Shown here: positions 43,201-45,995 of the stretch, piece after piece
Layout of the letters: every line of letters starts with the position of its first letter
How positions within the stretch are numbered: the first letter of the stretch is position 1
Source: Clostridia bacterium
Lineage (GTDB): Bacteria > Bacillota > Clostridia > Oscillospirales > Acutalibacteraceae
DNA length: 45,995 nt
Direction: 5' to 3'
Assembly (NCBI GenBank): GCA_024404095.1
Contig: JAKSQO010000023.1
Coordinates: 1-45,995 of the forward strand
The notes under the pieces: model-generated
Seen by the model: only the letters and a program-made list of their open reading frames with translations
Databases searched by the model: none
Told to the model about the DNA's origin: nothing
Made by a program: the position numbers and the translations under genes

Positions 43201-45995
43201 TGCGACGTATGATTCGGATTATACCGTAGGTACAAGTATTGCTGCAGCTGCTCCGATACGCGATGGCTATACGTTCCAGGGCTGGTCGAGATCAGACAAC
43301 AATTCCACTGTACCTCATAACACAAAATATATTCCGTGGAAATTGCTTACAAATATTACCTTTACAGCGATATGGAAGGCGAATGAATACACAATTAAGT
43401 ATTGGCCGAATGGAGCTGATACAGGAAGTCCTGCAACAACAAATGTAACAGTTGAAGATATTGCTACTATAAAATCTCCCTCAGATTTTTCGCCAGCTTA
43501 TACAAAAGCACAGCATGAGTTTACGGGATGGGATTTGAGCGATAGTAACGAAAATGTTGAGGAAATACCATTTGGCGATAGGGTTGAGGTTTATGACCTT
43601 GCAGCCGAGTTAGGCAAACTTAATCAGCCCGGTGCAACTCTCGACCTTTATGCCCATTGGGAAATGTACGGAGATTTGCTGTTTGATAATGAGTTTAATT
43701 TTGATTTATGGAAATCAAAGTATACAAGCGGTTGCACGGCTGATTTTGATTATTCACAGAATAAGCTGACGGTAAATACAACGGCGAGTGATGCATGGGT
43801 CAGAGGTGTGACCGATGTCTGGTGCGGCGATACAGGTTCGGCAATGCCTGTTACTGCAGGTCATACATATAGAATTTCAATGAAGATTTCAGTAAACTCA
43901 GGTTTGAATAATCTTTCAAGGGCGACGCTGGACTTCTTCCCAAGTACAGCCAATGACAACAATTATCTTGGAGAAAAAGACATCGGTATAAATGTTTCTT
44001 CCGGAACAGTTACAGCAAATCAAGGTACATTAACATCGCTGGGTAATAATGTGTATGTTATTACAAGTGAATATACAATGCCGTCCGGAACAAATTATCT
44101 CAGAGTACGTGGAGATGTTAAGGGCGCATCGGCTAATGTATCTTTCTCGGAAATATATGTTCAGGATACAACTAAGCCGATGACAGCAGCGGAGACAGAT
44201 TCTTCTGTTCCTGTTCCTTCTGTAAAAGAGGTTAAGATGATAAAATCGGGAACTGTTATAAGCAGTAAGATGTCTTCTTTGCCAACGCTTTCCAGAGTGG
44301 GATATACATTCTGCGGCTGGTATTATGAAAAGGATGCAGAAGGTAATGGGTGTGGGAAAGAAGCGAAAGTGACAGATGTAATGTCCAGACGAAGCGTTCA
44401 GTTGTATTCAAAATGGATAAACGATAATATTACCGTAAAATTCAATTTGAATTACACTAATGCGCCTGCGGCACAGTCTAAAACTGCTACATATGATAAA
44501 TCGTTATCCGGATTTGAAACACCGATAAGGTCCGGATATACATTCCTCGGTTGGACGGATACCCCGAATGCAACCACTGAATCGACTTTTTATATCGGAA
44601 GCGTTACTGCTTCTGATGTCAGAAAATGGTATAAGACGGACGGTATAGGTAAAGACGGTATAAAAAACCTTTATGCAATCTGGTTCAAGGAAGATCCTAC
44701 ACTTGTAAAGGAAACAAGTGAAAATCCTGCAGACGGAAAGTTTGTTTCAATTTCCGAGGGTTACGATTCAAACGGTGAAGCCAAAACAAAGAGTGTATGG
44801 ATTTATCAGGATGATGCAACGGGAACAAACCAGACAAACTACAACAATGCATTGAACGCATACAGAACAGCACAGACAACAGTTGCGACAACGCTCAATG
44901 CAACAAACTCAAAGGCACTTCTTGATGCCGAAAATGCTCTTAAGGGGATAAAGGAATCTCTGAAAGAAAAGAAGGTTGACAAGAGCTTTGTAGAAGCGTT
45001 CTATGTCAAGACTGACAGCAAGCCGCATTCAGTTAAGGAAATCAATCTTAATCATTATGAATTAGGCATTCTTGATAATATAAATAATGCTTACACATCA
45101 GTTAATGCAGTTTCGGCAGATGCGCTTATTACAGAGATGCAGGCAACAGTAAACTCATGTGTTGAAACAATGGCTGATAACTTTGTGAAGACAGCGCAGA
45201 TTAACGCAACACCTGAATACAAGGTATATGAGACCTCAAAGGCAATTCAGGATCAGCTCGGTGAGCAGTGTAATGCAGTAAACTTTGTAATGACAGGCAG
45301 TAACACATATACATATCTGTGCTACACAAACAAGCCGGATGCAAAGATAGTTATTGATGTCAACGAAACTGCAAACAAAGACGGACGAGTATGTTATCCG
45401 ACAAAAGCAGAGCTTTTAGCGGATAAATCAACAGCTAATGCGGATATCATTACAAGCTCAGTTGGTAATGACACTTACAAGGATTATATCATTGCAGGAC
45501 TTGGCACAAAGCTTGGAGCAAATTATTACAATCAGAAGGCAAGAATTGTAATTGAGTCAAACTTCGCTTCGGCAGGTTCTGCAACATACACATTCACAGC
45601 AGAGGATGACAGTCTTGAACCGACAGCAGCAACGAAATCTTCACTTTCAGGCAATAATATCACAAAAAATAAGCAGGATACAGTAGCAGACGGAACAAAG
45701 TTCCAGATTGTTGTTAATTACAAGCCTGCAAACGGATTCGATGTAACATATGACCAGTGGGGCAACGGTACAAATTATGACTACTGGCTCAAGCAGTTCC
45801 ATCTTTACAGAACATCGGGCGGAGCAAATAACTGGGAGATCCCCGGCTGGGATACTGCAAGTGTCTCTGATAAGTCGGCAACAGATCATGCAAAGCCGAT
45901 CAATATGTATCCGATATATGATGAAGATTTCGGTCAGCTGAATTACTGCTCATTCTACTACACATTCACAGAAGATATGATCAGTGGATTCTCAG
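40220..45995 (+). CDS. Giant secreted surface protein with duplicated modules and InlB-type repeats (5' part)
   Basis: One frame is open from the ATG at 40220, behind a TTGGAGG site, to the window edge: 1,925 complete codons with no stop. A signal-peptide-like start covers about residues 1-36. Two tandem modules follow. Each has a beta domain (FTVPETIYLKYG at about 51; FYVPEMIYLKPA at about 493), an SRYxNxNQIPN segment (293; 721) and a helical segment (from about 409 and 828). From about 973 to 1488 come four stretches of Listeria-Bacteroides (InlB B) repeat type, marked by RDGYTFQGW, FTGWD, VGYTFCGWYY and SGYTFLGWTD. A carbohydrate-binding-like beta region lies between the second and third. 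Another helical FIVAR-like segment lies near 1541. Likely an adhesin; wall anchor and C-terminus are outside the window. Confidence 0.85.
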   Translation, partial: MKNYLKKMMSMLVVISMLLTTFCFFDIGILKSEAFLDISPLSSAGRPVVSFTVPETIYLKYGSTAFQYYVDSNESGKLSTDPAKTTGLIVFTSDTPCSSVKITQSGASSVTFSPSSVQNVSRLVSTITSGTTSGGSVITWTCTFVCNGETYETKAHTYVYSPYGGVISVGSAGHVSGLYDGLSTAFGMVAGIHSIPTSSNGEYVNRLTGTGDSLRSPLIIPIDTNAANLSYLPKASGMNDNGNSQFDSNIFSASDTTKLYGSGAGAKWFSAGNGDRDDNLYGYIVTGNLTFDSSRYTNLNQIPNLQSIGYWSYLKRVEPCYCNMGVSSETPTANNTSSYTQFASSGDYENDSDDTENRYFSSRINFAINSSSQNAYIRNYLYFKYNATTISFYKDHYIRFAFYNRIALTPVDKSALRTEYDTAKSIAVESSNSYGTTYSIFKTKLEAAGRVLGNPTSTASQVSTAKSELTTALTSLKNVLVAKEETYNSPKITFYVPEMIYLKPASGTMKEFQYYVDRENSVNSSLRTGYNTSGNVFFNCAGATNISISCSGATVNGKSAGTAVFTSGTGSISSGTLSTAISAKGYSTLTWTATFTVNGKSYTAKAYTVCYAPMTTVVAAAARAKNTSGKANFMQSLLYAFGMNEYTDNGGKDTNATLSNVFINATTSLGTFNDTGVEGALLAAASTQKNANYSNSEGSNNNGVRSASATSPESRIYVDTSRYNNFNQIPNFKLGWQATDDEDDGGNKWSEVKISVNDSNIGGNGNLAWGTKRNLEDWPVAPTKVSGSLSSSTTSCKIYCSAISCDTNSNSGDRAGNYLTINVSVTSYNKATLRNKYNNELSLNRQKSWYTDESWTIYESNMKNAAECLGKVTTVPSSTDYVVTAINALVPKKGTATVKHINSKTNKVIETETEEYEYGSMVTAANNSYDGYTYNNSWKRTTDNKTGTGSGESISYIEQASVTWEFYYTPQEFTVIYDPKGGTFNNTKERSSNIATYDSDYTVGTSIAAAAPIRDGYTFQGWSRSDNNSTVPHNTKYIPWKLLTNITFTAIWKANEYTIKYWPNGADTGSPATTNVTVEDIATIKSPSDFSPAYTKAQHEFTGWDLSDSNENVEEIPFGDRVEVYDLAAELGKLNQPGATLDLYAHWEMYGDLLFDNEFNFDLWKSKYTSGCTADFDYSQNKLTVNTTASDAWVRGVTDVWCGDTGSAMPVTAGHTYRISMKISVNSGLNNLSRATLDFFPSTANDNNYLGEKDIGINVSSGTVTANQGTLTSLGNNVYVITSEYTMPSGTNYLRVRGDVKGASANVSFSEIYVQDTTKPMTAAETDSSVPVPSVKEVKMIKSGTVISSKMSSLPTLSRVGYTFCGWYYEKDAEGNGCGKEAKVTDVMSRRSVQLYSKWINDNITVKFNLNYTNAPAAQSKTATYDKSLSGFETPIRSGYTFLGWTDTPNATTESTFYIGSVTASDVRKWYKTDGIGKDGIKNLYAIWFKEDPTLVKETSENPADGKFVSISEGYDSNGEAKTKSVWIYQDDATGTNQTNYNNALNAYRTAQTTVATTLNATNSKALLDAENALKGIKESLKEKKVDKSFVEAFYVKTDSKPHSVKEINLNHYELGILDNINNAYTSVNAVSADALITEMQATVNSCVETMADNFVKTAQINATPEYKVYETSKAIQDQLGEQCNAVNFVMTGSNTYTYLCYTNKPDAKIVIDVNETANKDGRVCYPTKAELLADKSTANADIITSSVGNDTYKDYIIAGLGTKLGANYYNQKARIVIESNFASAGSATYTFTAEDDSLEPTAATKSSLSGNNITKNKQDTVADGTKFQIVVNYKPANGFDVTYDQWGNGTNYDYWLKQFHLYRTSGGANNWEIPGWDTASVSDKSATDHAKPINMYPIYDEDFGQLNYCSFYYTFTEDMISGFS

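Noticed and set aside
40507..45941. Short ORFs on both strands inside the giant surface protein
   Set aside because: One continuous frame with a signal peptide and repeat domains explains the whole stretch.

Overview
The window looks like chromosome from a low- to mid-GC Gram-positive gut Clostridium relative, most likely a Ruminococcus-like member of the Oscillospiraceae. The evidence is a dockerin-like tail on a secreted protease, lipoprotein signals, TTGACA/TATAAT promoters, strong GGAGG ribosome binding sites, teichoic-acid and phosphocholine type genes, and a xylan/mannan catabolic gene set. This assignment is inferred from gene content. I see no rRNA, tRNA or CRISPR array.

Region 1 (1-2040) is AT-rich accessory DNA: the end of a small DUF6133-like membrane protein, an A24 prepilin peptidase with a frameshifted C-terminus, a membrane-anchored unknown protein, and a small ORF whose 3' end runs antisense into a tyrosine recombinase relic. 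It reads as the worn edge of an integrated element.

Region 2 (2243-7533, minus strand) is a cell-surface polymer operon with a strong promoter at its 5' end. It encodes a YidC insertase fused to a CDP-glycerol glycerophosphotransferase-like domain, a polysaccharide pyruvyl transferase, a ferredoxin/FrhB-type protein and a winged-helix plus LicC-like cytidylyltransferase.

Region 3 (7905-24413) is sugar metabolism: xylulokinase, an AraC regulator, xylose isomerase with a GH3 glycosidase, then an operon of two xylose-isomerase-like TIM barrels, a zinc-ribbon membrane protein and a geranylgeranyl-reductase-like flavoprotein. A metallophosphatase/PIG-L deacetylase/phosphohexomutase operon follows, and it converges with a GH38 alpha-mannosidase. 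Xylan-derived oligosaccharides would be cut by GH3 and the xylose taken through XylA and XylB to xylulose 5-phosphate.

Region 4 (24530-34787) carries a lipoprotein, a membrane fusion protein with a MacB-type permease but no adjacent ATPase, GlmS, a secreted dockerin-bearing subtilase, a PdaA-like lipoprotein deacetylase, a cyclophilin, a membrane-anchored duplicated-domain protein and TspO.

Region 5 (34786-40055, minus strand) is a compact six-gene operon: TetR, small membrane protein, ABC ATPase, ABC permease, response regulator, histidine kinase. Its promoter carries a perfect palindrome over the start site.

Region 6 (40127-45995) is the first 1,925 codons of a giant secreted surface protein that is still open at the window edge. 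It has a duplicated N-terminal module of about 440 residues and several InlB-type repeats.

Three intergenic copies of a modular inverted repeat (near 9514, 17894 and 28016) tie regions 3 and 4 together.
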